A stretch of 64,000 nt of DNA, from NCBI RefSeq assembly GCF_900102005.1, contig NZ_LT627736.1:806001-870000 (forward strand). Direction: 5' to 3'. The stretch comes from Microbacterium sp. LKL04 (lineage in GTDB: Bacteria; Actinomycetota; Actinomycetes; Actinomycetales; Microbacteriaceae). The translations under genes and the position numbers were made by a program. Under the pieces are notes generated by a model, which did not search any database, was not told the DNA's origin, and saw only the letters and a list, made by a program, of their open reading frames with translations. Shown in pieces: positions 15,082-23,655 of the stretch. How positions within the stretch are numbered: position 1 is the stretch's first letter; each line of letters opens with the position of its first letter.

Positions 15082-16083
15082 TCACGGGAGGACGACGACC
15101 TGAGCGCCGAACACGAGCCCGGCGCCGAAACCGATCTGCAGGGCGAGTCCGCCGCTGAGCTCGGGGTGCTCTTCCAGAAGACGGTGGGTCGCCAGCGGGA
15201 TGGATGCCGCCGACGTGTTGCCCGTCGTCTCGATGTCGCGGCCGATCACGACGGTGTCCGGGAGCTTCAACTGCTTGGCGAACTCGTCGATGATGCGCAT
15301 GTTGGCCTGGTGCGGCACGAACGCCGCCAGATCGTCGGGCGTGATGCCCGCGGCTTCGATGGCCTGACGAGCGACCTTGACCATCTCCCAGACCGCCCAC
15401 CGGAACACGGTGGGACCCTCCTGGCGGAGGGTCGGCCAGGGGGCGACCCCGTCGCGGAACTCGGTCAGCGTATGGTTCATGCCGACGGCATCCGCCTTCG
15501 AGCCGTCCGATCCCCAGATGGTGGGGCCGATGCCCGGCGTCTCGCTCGGCCCGACGACGACAGCGCCTGCGCCGTCGCCCAGGAGGAACGAGATCGAGCG
15601 GTCGGTCGGATCGACGACGTCGCTGAGCTTCTCGGTGCCGATGACGACGGCGTAGTGGGCGGCGCCTGCACGGATGAGGGCGTCGGCCTGCGCGACGCCG
15701 TAGGCGAATCCTGCGCACGCCGCGTTCAGGTCGTAGGCGGCCGCGGGGTTCGCGCCGACGCGGTCCGCGACGATGGCCGACACCGAGGGCGTCTGCTTCG
15801 GGTTGGAGATCGTGGCGACGATCACGGCGTCGATCTTGTCGGCGGGGATACCTGAGCGTTCGATGGCCTCGGCGGCGGCGTCGGCCGCGAGATCGATCGC
15901 CGAGGTGTCGGCATCCGCCCGCACGCGCGTGATGATGCCGGTGCGCTGACGGATCCACTCGTCGCTGGAGTTGATCGGCTCGATCAGGTCCTCGTTGGGG
16001 ACCGCGTTCTCGCCGCGCGCGGCGCCGTAGGAGTAGATGCGGGTGTGGGCCGCGCCGGTGGGCTGGATCAGCTGGGGGGTCAT
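15082..16083 (-). CDS. fabH: Beta-ketoacyl-ACP synthase III
   Basis: 333 residues. The catalytic triad is Cys123 (NAACAGFAYG), the His of PHQANMRI and the Asn of GNTSAAS. FabH starts fatty acid synthesis by condensing an acyl-CoA with malonyl-ACP. In actinobacteria branched-chain starters are preferred, giving iso/anteiso acids; that preference is inference here. The ATG overlaps the fabD stop as ATGA, so the two are translationally coupled. Confidence 0.96.
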   Translation of the reverse strand: MTPQLIQPTGAAHTRIYSYGAARGENAVPNEDLIEPINSSDEWIRQRTGIITRVRADADTSAIDLAADAAAEAIERSGIPADKIDAVIVATISNPKQTPSVSAIVADRVGANPAAAYDLNAACAGFAYGVAQADALIRAGAAHYAVVIGTEKLSDVVDPTDRSISFLLGDGAGAVVVGPSETPGIGPTIWGSDGSKADAVGMNHTLTEFRDGVAPWPTLRQEGPTVFRWAVWEMVKVARQAIEAAGITPDDLAAFVPHQANMRIIDEFAKQLKLPDTVVIGRDIETTGNTSAASIPLATHRLLEEHPELSGGLALQIGFGAGLVFGAQVVVLP

Positions 16084-17006
16084 GCGTTCTCTCCGGTCAG
16101 GAGGCCGTTCGCGGCGGCGAGGTCCTCGGGCGTCTTCACCGCAACAGACGGTACGCCGCGCAGCCCGCGCTTGGCGAGTCCGACGAGGGTGCCCGCGGGA
16201 GCGAGCTCGATGATGCCGGCGACGCCGTTCTCTGCGAACGACGCCATGCACAGGTCCCACCGGACGGGGTTGGCGACCTGCGCCACGAGGAGGTCGAGCG
16301 CGGCGCGCCCGTCCGAGACGGTGCCGCCGTCGCGGTTGCTCCACACGGTCAGGGAAGGATCGGATGCCGCGACCTCGGCTGCCGCGGAGCGGAGGGTGTC
16401 GACGGCCGGCGCCATGTAGCGCGTGTGGAATGCGCCGGCGACCTGCAGCGGGATCACCCGGCTGCCGCGGGGTGCGTCAGTGGTCAGCTCAGTGAGGGCG
16501 GGGAGCGAGCCGGCAGCCACGATCTGACCACCGCCGTTGTAGTTGGCGGGGGTGAGGTCGAGCTCTTCCAAGCGTGCGAGGACGGTGGCCTCATCGCCGC
16601 CCACGACGGCGCTCATGCCGGTCTCCTCGAGCGCAGCCGCCTCGGCCATGGCGCGCCCGCGGATGCCGACGAGGCGCATTCCGTCCTCCTCAGTGAGTAC
16701 GCCCGCGGCGACGAGCGCGGCGACCTCTCCCACGGAGTGACCCGCGACGCCGTCGGGTCGGCGGCCCGCATCGACGAGCGCACGCCACGAGAGGAGGCTC
16801 GCGGCGACGATGAGGGGCTGGGCGACCTTCGTGTCACGGATGCGGTCGGCATCCCACTCGGTGCCGGCGGCGACCAGGTCGATCTCGGCGTACGTGGAGT
16901 ACTGGTCGAGCAGCTCGCGCGTGCCTTCGGTCTCGGGCCACGGTGTGAGGAACCCGGGGGTCTGAGAGCCCTGGCCCGGGAAGACGGCAATGATCACGAT
17001 GTCCAT
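16080..17006 (-). CDS. fabD: Malonyl-CoA:ACP malonyltransferase
   Basis: 308 residues. It starts with the family hallmark FPGQGSQTPG, has the nucleophile Ser91 in GHSVGEVAAL, a conserved Arg in GIRGRAMAE and the catalytic His in AGAFHTRYM. It loads malonyl groups on ACP for FabH and FabF. The ATG at 17006 was chosen over an upstream frame extension because homology begins there and a short CAAGG precedes it. Between fasR and fabD are 78 bases holding a candidate operator, so fabD may begin its own transcript besides read-through from aceE-fasR. Confidence 0.96.
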   Translation of the reverse strand: MDIVIIAVFPGQGSQTPGFLTPWPETEGTRELLDQYSTYAEIDLVAAGTEWDADRIRDTKVAQPLIVAASLLSWRALVDAGRRPDGVAGHSVGEVAALVAAGVLTEEDGMRLVGIRGRAMAEAAALEETGMSAVVGGDEATVLARLEELDLTPANYNGGGQIVAAGSLPALTELTTDAPRGSRVIPLQVAGAFHTRYMAPAVDTLRSAAAEVAASDPSLTVWSNRDGGTVSDGRAALDLLVAQVANPVRWDLCMASFAENGVAGIIELAPAGTLVGLAKRGLRGVPSVAVKTPEDLAAANGLLTGENA

Positions 17007-17040
17007 CCTTGCAAGTTCGCGTCGGCGATGCTGTCGGTCA

Positions 17041-17070
17041 GCGCACAAGAAAGTGCGATCCGTTTGTTCG
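17041..17070 (-). promoter_or_regulatory. Candidate FasR-type operator between fasR and fabD
   Basis: On the coding strand the segment reads CGAACAAAC, then a hairpin CGCAC-N6-GTGCG, then TTGTGCGC. In Streptomyces a PucR-type FasR is known to act on the fab promoter just upstream of fabD. Words TTGTTCG and GCGCACAA found here also occur in the aceE leader at 21083-21099. The binding assignment is inference. Confidence 0.3.
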
Positions 17071-17084
17071 AGTCGTACAGGTGA

Positions 17085-18287
17085 TCAGGTGCGGCGCACG
17101 GCGCGGCGGCGGGTCACATCGCCGCCGATGGATCCGAGGATGAGCGCCGTCTGAAGGATCAGCGCCTCTCTCGGGCCTGTGGCATCCCACCCGATCACGT
17201 CCGAGACGCGCTTCAGGCGGTAGCGGACCGTGTTGGGGTGCACGAAGAGCTCGCGCGCCGTCGCCTCGAGAGAGCGCCCGTTGTCGAGGTAGCTCCAGAG
17301 GGTCGTGACGAGATCGGTGGAGTGCGACTGCAGGGGACGGTAGATCCGTTCGATGAGAGTCGTCTTCGCGAGCGGGTCGCCCGCGAGTGCGCGCTCGGGG
17401 AGCAGATCGTCCGCATCCACGGGGCGCGGGGCGTGCCGCCAGGATTTCGCCACCGCGAAGCCCGCAAGAGCGGCACGCGCGCTGACGCCCGCGTCCAGGA
17501 GAGCAGGGGCCGTCGGGCCGAGCACGAGGTGGCCGCTTCCGAACCCCGGCTCGAGACGCGTCGCGATCTCGGTGAACGGGAGTTCTTCGGCATCCTCTCG
17601 CCCCGCCTGATCGGCACGGCCGATGACGAGCACCAGACGGGAGCCCTGCACACCGATGAGGACGTCGACGCCGAGCTTGCGGGCGGTGCGGCGCACCTGG
17701 TCGACGTCCAGCTGCGGGGGAGTCGTGCCCACGAGGACCGCGACCTCGCCGTGGCCGTGCCAGCCGAGGGCGGCGATGCGGCTCGGGAGCTCCTCATCGG
17801 CCTCACCCGTGAGGATCGAGTCGACGACGAGCGCTTCGAGGCGGGCATCCCACAAGCCGCGTGCTTCCGCAGCCCGGGCGTAGACGTCCGCCGCGGCGAA
17901 GGCGACCTCGCGCGAGTAGAGCAGGATGCTCTCGCGCAGTCCGTTGCCCCGTCCGGCGACGCGTTCCTCGGTGGTCTCGACCGTCACCTTGATGAGCTGG
18001 AGCGTCTGGGTGAGGCTGATGCTCCGCAGCAGCTCGCGCGGCGCCGATGCGAAGACATCGGCCGCGATCCACGGCGTCGAGTTCGGGTCGTCGTACCAGT
18101 CGACGAAGGACGAGATGCCCGACTGGGCGACGAGACCGACGGCCGACCGGCGCCCCGGAGGCATCTCGGCGTACCAGGGCAGGTACTCCTCGAGCCTCCG
18201 GAGCGTGGTGGTTGCGAGATCTCCCGAGATCCGGCGGAGCCACGCGAGTGTCTCCGCCTTCTCCTGGGCGGTCGGCCGTTCGGTCAT
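17085..18287 (-). CDS. fasR: PucR-family transcriptional regulator (FasR-like) of fatty acid synthesis
   Basis: 400 residues. The C-terminal 60 carry the PucR-type helix-turn-helix: SLEATARELFVHPNTVRYRLKRVSDVIGWD. The middle GGDEF-related/PucR region includes LVLGPTAPALLDAGVSARAALAGFAVA. The N-terminal 150 residues are helical, probably sensing acyl-CoA or acyl-ACP. Position between aceE and fabD is the same as for Streptomyces FasR, an activator of the fab operon. The ATG at 18287 is eight bases after the aceE stop, so it is likely co-transcribed with aceE, tying regulator level to pyruvate dehydrogenase expression. Confidence 0.88.
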   Translation of the reverse strand: MTERPTAQEKAETLAWLRRISGDLATTTLRRLEEYLPWYAEMPPGRRSAVGLVAQSGISSFVDWYDDPNSTPWIAADVFASAPRELLRSISLTQTLQLIKVTVETTEERVAGRGNGLRESILLYSREVAFAAADVYARAAEARGLWDARLEALVVDSILTGEADEELPSRIAALGWHGHGEVAVLVGTTPPQLDVDQVRRTARKLGVDVLIGVQGSRLVLVIGRADQAGREDAEELPFTEIATRLEPGFGSGHLVLGPTAPALLDAGVSARAALAGFAVAKSWRHAPRPVDADDLLPERALAGDPLAKTTLIERIYRPLQSHSTDLVTTLWSYLDNGRSLEATARELFVHPNTVRYRLKRVSDVIGWDATGPREALILQTALILGSIGGDVTRRRAVRRT

Positions 18288-18295
18288 CGCGCGGG

Positions 18296-21022
18296 TCAGG
18301 CTTCGCCGCCCGCGTTGCCGGAGGTGCCGGCGTTGACGTCGTGCAGGCGGTACTTCTCGATCGCCTGTGCCGACAGGCCGCGGTCGACGACGCCGTCCTC
18401 GGCCAGGGCCTGCAGGGTCCGCACGACGATCGACGGACCGTCGATCTTGAACTGACGACGAGCCGCGGCACGTGTGTCCGAGAAGCCGAAGCCGTCGGCA
18501 CCGAGCGTCGCGTAACGGCGCGGGACCCACTGGCGGATCTGGTCCTGGACGGCGTGCATGAAGTCGCTGACGGCGACGACGGGGCCCTCCGAGTCGCGGA
18601 GCTTCTCGGTGATGTAGGCCGTCTTGGGCTCATCGGTGGGGTGCAGGAAGTTGTGCTCGTCGGCGGCGAGGCCGTCGCGGCGGAGCTCGGTCCAGCTGGT
18701 CACCGACCAGACGTCGGCCACGACGCCCCAGTCGTCCTTGAGGAGCTTCTGCGCCTCGTGGGCCCACGCCAGGCCGACGCCCGACGCGAGGATCTGGGCG
18801 CGGTGCCCCTCGCCCTCACCGGTCGAGACGCGGTGGATGCCGCGGACGATGCCGTCGACGTCGACATCCTCCGGCTCCTTGGGCTGGACGATCGGCTCGT
18901 TGTAGACCGTGATGTAGTACATGACGTTCGGGTCCTCGTGCTCCCCGCCGTACATGCGCTCGAGACCGGACTGCACGATGTGCGCGATCTCGTAGCCGTA
19001 GGCCGGGTCGTACGAGACGGTCGCCGGGTTGGTCGAGGCGAGCAGGTGCGAGTGGCCGTCGGCGTGCTGCAGGCCCTCACCCGTGAGGGTGGTGCGGCCG
19101 GCCGTGGCGCCGATGATGAACCCGCGCGCCATCTGGTCGCCGGCGGCCCACTGGGCGTCGCCCGTGCGCTGGAAGCCGAACATCGAGTAGAAGACGTAGA
19201 CCGGGATGAGCGGCTCGCCGTGGGTCGCGTAGGACGTGCCGACACCGGTGAAGGCGGCGAGGGCGCCGGCCTCGTTGATGCCCACGTGCATGATCTGACC
19301 CTGCGGGCTCTCCTTGTACGCCAGGAGCAGCTCGCGGTCGACGGACGTGTAGTTCTGCCCGTTCGGGTTGTAGATCTTCGCCGTCGGGAAGTACGCGTCC
19401 ATACCGAACGTGCGCGCCTCGTCGGGGATGATCGGGACGATGCGGTGGCCGAAGTCCTTCGAGCGCAGCAGGTCCTTGAGCAGTCGGACGAACGCCATCG
19501 TGGTGGCGACCTCCTGCGTGCCCGACCCCTTCTTCGGCAGCGCGTAGACGCTGTCGTCAGGAAGGCTCAGCGAGGTGTGGGTGCTGCGACGCTGCGGGAG
19601 CGTGCCGCCCAGCGCGCGACGACGCTCGACCATGTACTTGATGGTCTCGTCCTCGGCACCCGGGTGGTAGTACGGCGGCTCGTAGGGGTTCTCCTCGAGC
19701 TGGGCGTCCGTCAGCGGGATGTGCATCTGGTCGCGGAACAGCTTGAGGTCGTCGAGCGTCATCTTCTTCATCTGGTGCGTCGCGTTGCGCCCCTCGAAGT
19801 GCGGACCGAGACCATAGCCCTTGACGGTCTTCGCCAGGATGACGGTCGGCTGGCCCTTGTGCTCTATGGCCGCCTTGTACGCCGCGAAGACCTTGCGGTA
19901 GTCGTGACCGCCGCGCTTGAGGTTCCAGATCTGCTCGTCGGAGTAGTCCTTGACGAGGGCTGCGGCGCGCTCGTCGCGGCCGAAGAAGTGCTCACGGACG
20001 TAGGCGCCGTTCTCGGCCTTGTAGGTCTGGAAGTCGCCGTCGGGCGTGCTGTTCATGAGGTTCAGCAGGGCGCCCTCGGTGTCGCGGGACAGCAGGTCGT
20101 CCCACTCCCGGCCCCAGACGACCTTGATGACGTTCCAGCCGGCGCCGCGGAAGAAGCTCTCGAGCTCCTGCACGATCTTGCCGTTGCCGCGCACGGGGCC
20201 GTCCAGGCGCTGCAGGTTGCAGTTGACGACGAAGGTCAGGTTGTCGAGGCCCTCGTTGGCGGCTACCTGGAGCTGACCGCGGCTCTCGACCTCATCCATC
20301 TCGCCATCACCGAGGAAGGCCCAGACGTGAGCGTCCGAGAGGTCTTTCACGCCGCGGTTGGTGAGGTACTTGTTCGTCATCGCCTGGTAGATGGCGTTGA
20401 TCGGACCGAGACCCATCGACACGGTCGGGAACTGCCAGTAGTCCGGCATGAGGCGCGGGTGCGGGTACGACGGCAGACCGTGAGGGGCAGCGGATGCCTC
20501 CTGGCGGAACCCGTCGAGCTGCTGGCTCGACAGGCCACCCTCGAGGAACGAGCGGGCGTACATGCCGGGGGAGGCGTGGCCCTGGAAGAAGACCTGGTCG
20601 CCGCCGCTGGAGTGATCCGGACCGCGGAAGAAGTGGTTGAACCCGACCTCGTACAGGGCGGCCGACGAGGCGTAGGTCGAGATGTGACCGCCGACGCCGA
20701 TGCCGGGGCGCTGCGCGCGGTGAACCGTGAGGGCGGCGTTCCAGCGGATCCAGCTGCGGTAGCGGCGCTCGACCTCTTCGTCGCCGGGGAACTCGGGCTC
20801 GCTGTCGACGGGGATCGTGTTGATGTAGTCCGTCGTGGGGACCTGCGGGACGCCCAGGTGCAGTTCACGCGAGCTCTGCAGCAGGCTCAGCATGATCTCG
20901 CGGCCGCGGCTCGCTCCGCGGGCGTCGACGAGTTGGCGCAGGGAATCCTGCCACTCCGACGTCTCTTCCGGGTCGCTGTCCTGCGGGCCCTGCGAGTACG
21001 GATCCTGATCGTTGACAGTCAC
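18296..21022 (-). CDS. aceE: Pyruvate dehydrogenase E1 component, homodimeric type
   Basis: 908 residues from a GTG at 21022, the normal size for the single-chain E1. The thiamine diphosphate motif GDGEMDE...VVNCN is seen in [17 protein letters not shown] and the following [14 protein letters not shown]. The C-terminal transketolase-like domains are complete. It decarboxylates pyruvate and acetylates the lipoyl group of the E2 encoded by sucB-type genes in actinobacteria (one such gene lies at 38109). A TAGGCT -10 at 21113-21118 predicts a leader of roughly 85 bases with a perfect hairpin near the start codon. It heads the aceE-fasR-fab block. Confidence 0.96.
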   Translation of the reverse strand: MTVNDQDPYSQGPQDSDPEETSEWQDSLRQLVDARGASRGREIMLSLLQSSRELHLGVPQVPTTDYINTIPVDSEPEFPGDEEVERRYRSWIRWNAALTVHRAQRPGIGVGGHISTYASSAALYEVGFNHFFRGPDHSSGGDQVFFQGHASPGMYARSFLEGGLSSQQLDGFRQEASAAPHGLPSYPHPRLMPDYWQFPTVSMGLGPINAIYQAMTNKYLTNRGVKDLSDAHVWAFLGDGEMDEVESRGQLQVAANEGLDNLTFVVNCNLQRLDGPVRGNGKIVQELESFFRGAGWNVIKVVWGREWDDLLSRDTEGALLNLMNSTPDGDFQTYKAENGAYVREHFFGRDERAAALVKDYSDEQIWNLKRGGHDYRKVFAAYKAAIEHKGQPTVILAKTVKGYGLGPHFEGRNATHQMKKMTLDDLKLFRDQMHIPLTDAQLEENPYEPPYYHPGAEDETIKYMVERRRALGGTLPQRRSTHTSLSLPDDSVYALPKKGSGTQEVATTMAFVRLLKDLLRSKDFGHRIVPIIPDEARTFGMDAYFPTAKIYNPNGQNYTSVDRELLLAYKESPQGQIMHVGINEAGALAAFTGVGTSYATHGEPLIPVYVFYSMFGFQRTGDAQWAAGDQMARGFIIGATAGRTTLTGEGLQHADGHSHLLASTNPATVSYDPAYGYEIAHIVQSGLERMYGGEHEDPNVMYYITVYNEPIVQPKEPEDVDVDGIVRGIHRVSTGEGEGHRAQILASGVGLAWAHEAQKLLKDDWGVVADVWSVTSWTELRRDGLAADEHNFLHPTDEPKTAYITEKLRDSEGPVVAVSDFMHAVQDQIRQWVPRRYATLGADGFGFSDTRAAARRQFKIDGPSIVVRTLQALAEDGVVDRGLSAQAIEKYRLHDVNAGTSGNAGGEA

Positions 21023-21038
21023 AAGAGGCCTTTCGTCG

Positions 21039-21057
21039 CCTGGCAGATCGTGCCAGG
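21039..21057 (-). promoter_or_regulatory. Hairpin in the aceE 5' leader
   Basis: CCTGGCA and TGCCAGG form a perfect 7-bp stem around a 5-base loop, 17 bases before the GTG and next to the putative GAAAGG ribosome binding site. It may limit or protect translation initiation. Confidence 0.35.
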
Positions 21058-21112
21058 AAGGAGGGATCGAGCGAGGGCGCGCTTGTTCGCCGCGCACAAC
21101 TCGCTTGTCTTC

Positions 21113-21118
21113 AGCCTA
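21113..21118 (-). promoter_or_regulatory. Probable -10 element (TAGGCT) of the aceE promoter
   Basis: TAGGCT on the minus strand lies about 90 bases upstream of the aceE GTG; the tRNA-Val promoter faces away on the other strand at 21158. Confidence 0.4.
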
Positions 21119-21157
21119 CCCATACGGTCCCGGTGCTGGACGCCGCTGCGCCCCCTC

Positions 21158-21163
21158 TAGACT
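21158..21163 (+). promoter_or_regulatory. Probable -10 element (TAGACT) for tRNA-Val
   Basis: TAGACT lies ten bases before the tRNA 5' end, the spacing for a start right at the processing region. The same hexamer precedes rnpB (25346) and dxs (62163). Confidence 0.5.
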
Positions 21164-21173
21164 CGGTACGTCA

Positions 21174-21249
21174 GGGCCTTTAGCTCAGCTGGTAGAGCGC
21201 CACGTTTACACCGTGGATGTCGTCGGTTCGATCCCGGCAGGGCCCACCA
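21174..21249 (+). tRNA. tRNA-Val (anticodon TAC)
   Basis: 76 nt with encoded CCA. Acceptor GGGCCTT pairs with AGGGCCC (one G-T pair). The anticodon stem CCACG/CGTGG holds loop TTTACAC with TAC at 21207-21209. D and T arms are regular. Confidence 0.96.
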
Positions 21250-21272
21250 CCGGCATCCCGCCGCTTCCGGAC

Positions 21273-22772
21273 TCAGTCCCGGCCGAAGAGCTTCGGCGCC
21301 GCGGGGTCGATGTACAGGTCGCCGCCCTTGCCCAGGCGCGAGTGGCGACGCGAGTACGCGAAGTAGATGACGAACCCGAGCGCGAGCCAGATGAGGAAGC
21401 GCAGCCACGTCTCCACCGTCAGGTTGAGCATGAGGTAGACGCACACGATCACCGACAGCGCCGGCAGCCACGGGTTCAGCGGCACACGGAACCCGCGTTC
21501 GAGATCGGGGCGACGGCGGCGCAGGACGATGACGCCGACCGACACGAGCACGAATGCCGAGAGCGTGCCGATGTTCACCATCTCCTCGAGCACCCCGACC
21601 GGCGTGAGTCCGGCGACGAGGGCGACGACGACCGTGACGATGATCGAGATCACCCAGGGCGTCCGGAACCGGGGGTGCACCTTCGCGAGCCCGCGCGGCA
21701 GGAGGGCGTCGCGCGACATCGCGAAGATGATGCGCGTCGCGCCGATCATGAGGGTCAGCACGACCGTCGTGAGACCGGCGACGGCGCCCGCCGAGATGAC
21801 CGTCGCCATCCAGGTCTGCCCGTGGAAGGCGAAGGCGTTCGCGAGCGCTGCGGCCGGGTCGAGCTTGTCGTAGGGAACCATCCCCGTCACGACGAGTGCG
21901 ACCGCGCCGTAGAGCACCGTGCAGATGATCAGCGAGGCGATGATCCCGATCGGCAGGTCGCGCTGCGGGCGCTTGGTCTCCTCCGCCGTCGTCGCGACGA
22001 CGTCGAACCCGATGTAGGCGAAGAACACGAGGGCGGCGCCCGCGAAAATGCCGCCGACGCCGAACGCGGTCGGCTCGATGCCCGAGAAGAACTGCAGGAG
22101 CGGCTGCGTGAGTCCCGAGGCGGTCTCGCGGGGAGCTGCGTCGGGCACGAAGGGGGAGTAATTCGCGGGGTTGACGAACATGAGTCCCGCGACGATCACG
22201 AACAGGACGATGAACAGCTTCACCGCGACGAGCACGAGGTTCACCCGCAGGGACTCCCGGATGCCGACGGTGATCAGCACGCCGAGGACGACGACCAGCA
22301 GGACGGCCATCAGGTCGATGGACCCGCCGTATCCGATCGCGGCCGGGATTGGGGCGCCGAGCTGCTCCATGAGCGATCCGAGGTAGGCGCTCCACCCCTG
22401 CGCGACGACGCTCGCCCCCAGGAACATCTCGAGGATCAGATCCCAGCCGATGATCCAGGCGAAGAGCTCGCCGAGCGATGCGTAGGAGAAGGTGTAGGCC
22501 GACCCCGACACGGGGACCGTGGAGGCGAACTCGGCGTAACACATGGCGGCGAGCCCGCACGCGATGGCGGCCACGACGAAGCTGATGACGATCGCGGGAC
22601 CGGCGACCTCGTGGGCGGCGCGCCCGGTGAGCGTGAAGATTCCCGCGCCGATGACGACGCCGACGCCGAAGACCGTGAGGTCGAGGGCCGAGAGCGACTT
22701 CTTGAGCCGGAACTCCGGCTCCTCGGTGTCGGCGATCGACTGCTCGACCGTCTTGGTGCGCAGCACGCTCAT
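21273..22772 (-). CDS. APC-superfamily cationic amino acid transporter
   Basis: 499 residues with 12 or more membrane segments. The first contains GVGVVIGAGIFTLTG, the substrate-binding motif of the amino acid-polyamine-cation superfamily. AYTFSYASLGELFAWIIGWDL and IGFDVVATTAEETKRPQRDLP mark the CAT (YfnA-like) branch. It probably imports a basic or neutral amino acid; the substrate is not fixed by sequence. The ATG at 22772 follows GGGAGGAGATCAGC, a strong ribosome binding site, and is preferred over the ATG at 22805. The gene ends just behind tRNA-Val on the opposite strand. Confidence 0.92.
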   Translation of the reverse strand: MSVLRTKTVEQSIADTEEPEFRLKKSLSALDLTVFGVGVVIGAGIFTLTGRAAHEVAGPAIVISFVVAAIACGLAAMCYAEFASTVPVSGSAYTFSYASLGELFAWIIGWDLILEMFLGASVVAQGWSAYLGSLMEQLGAPIPAAIGYGGSIDLMAVLLVVVLGVLITVGIRESLRVNLVLVAVKLFIVLFVIVAGLMFVNPANYSPFVPDAAPRETASGLTQPLLQFFSGIEPTAFGVGGIFAGAALVFFAYIGFDVVATTAEETKRPQRDLPIGIIASLIICTVLYGAVALVVTGMVPYDKLDPAAALANAFAFHGQTWMATVISAGAVAGLTTVVLTLMIGATRIIFAMSRDALLPRGLAKVHPRFRTPWVISIIVTVVVALVAGLTPVGVLEEMVNIGTLSAFVLVSVGVIVLRRRRPDLERGFRVPLNPWLPALSVIVCVYLMLNLTVETWLRFLIWLALGFVIYFAYSRRHSRLGKGGDLYIDPAAPKLFGRD

Positions 22773-22866
22773 GCTGATCTCCTCCCGCACGATTCCGGCA
22801 CGCAATGCTAGTGCGTCGCGGCATCCCGTCTGAAGACCACGCCCCGACGGCCGGTCACCCGCGGGG

Positions 22867-22872
22867 TAGGTT
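22867..22872 (+). promoter_or_regulatory. Probable -10 element (TAGGTT), near-leaderless
   Basis: TAGGTT ends seven bases before the GTG at 22880; the intervening GGAGGAC could also act as a very short SD. Confidence 0.4.
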
Positions 22873-22879
22873 GGAGGAC

Positions 22880-23611
22880 GTGAAAGCCAGCTTTACCGAC
22901 CAGCGCCGCCTCCTCGATCTCGCCGACGCCGACATCGCCGTGCGTCGTGCGGATCACGCGCGACAGAACCCCGCGCAGGCCGCGCGTGTGAAGGAGCTGC
23001 TGTCGGTGCGGGCGACCCACTCGGCCGAGCTCACCCGCCGCCTCGGCGAGCGTGACGACGCGAAGGCCGAGCTCGCCCGCATCCAGTCCGACGTCGCCGT
23101 CGTCGACGCCCGCACGGCGCGCGACAACGATCTGCTGGCGTCGACGTCGAGCGCGAAGGACGCCCAGGGCCTCGAGCACGAGATCGCGTCGCTCGCCCGG
23201 CGCAAGAGCGACCTGGAGGACGCCGAGCTCGAGCTCATGGAGCGCCTCGAGGCTGCGGACGCCGCGGTGGCGGAGCAAGAGGCGCTCATCGCTTCGGTGA
23301 ACGAGGAGGGCGCGCGACTGAGCGCCGAGGCCAAGGCCACCGTCGCCGAGGCGACGACCCGCCTCGACGCCGCGACCCGCGATCGTGCGGCGATCGCCGC
23401 ATCGTTGCCCGCCGATCTCGTCGCGATGTACGACGGTCTCGCCGCACGCGGCAACGGTGCCGGTCACCTGCAGCGCCGCACGTGCGGCGGTTGCCACATG
23501 GTGCTCTCGGGCACCGACCTCAACGTCGTGCGTGCCGCGGCGGAGGACGACGTCGTCACCTGCCCGGAGTGCGGGTGCATCCTGGTCCGCGACGACGACT
23601 CCGGGCTCTGA
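22880..23611 (+). CDS. Coiled-coil zinc-ribbon protein (CdsZ/CT398-like)
   Basis: 243 residues. Residues 1-190 are a long heptad-rich coiled coil (LLDLADADIAVRRADHARQ, then LARRKSDLEDAELELMERLEAAD). The C terminus is a C4 zinc ribbon: RTCGGCHMVL and VTCPECGCILVR. This is the bacterial YbgI-neighbour/CdsZ type, suspected of nucleic-acid or secretion-related roles but unproven in actinobacteria. The following PolA-like gene starts within or right after it, so both are probably one operon, favouring a nucleic-acid role. Confidence 0.85.
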   Translation: MKASFTDQRRLLDLADADIAVRRADHARQNPAQAARVKELLSVRATHSAELTRRLGERDDAKAELARIQSDVAVVDARTARDNDLLASTSSAKDAQGLEHEIASLARRKSDLEDAELELMERLEAADAAVAEQEALIASVNEEGARLSAEAKATVAEATTRLDAATRDRAAIAASLPADLVAMYDGLAARGNGAGHLQRRTCGGCHMVLSGTDLNVVRAAAEDDVVTCPECGCILVRDDDSGL

Positions 23612-23655
23612 CCGATCCGGGTGCTCCCGCGGCGGCTGCCGTCCCGTGGATCGTC

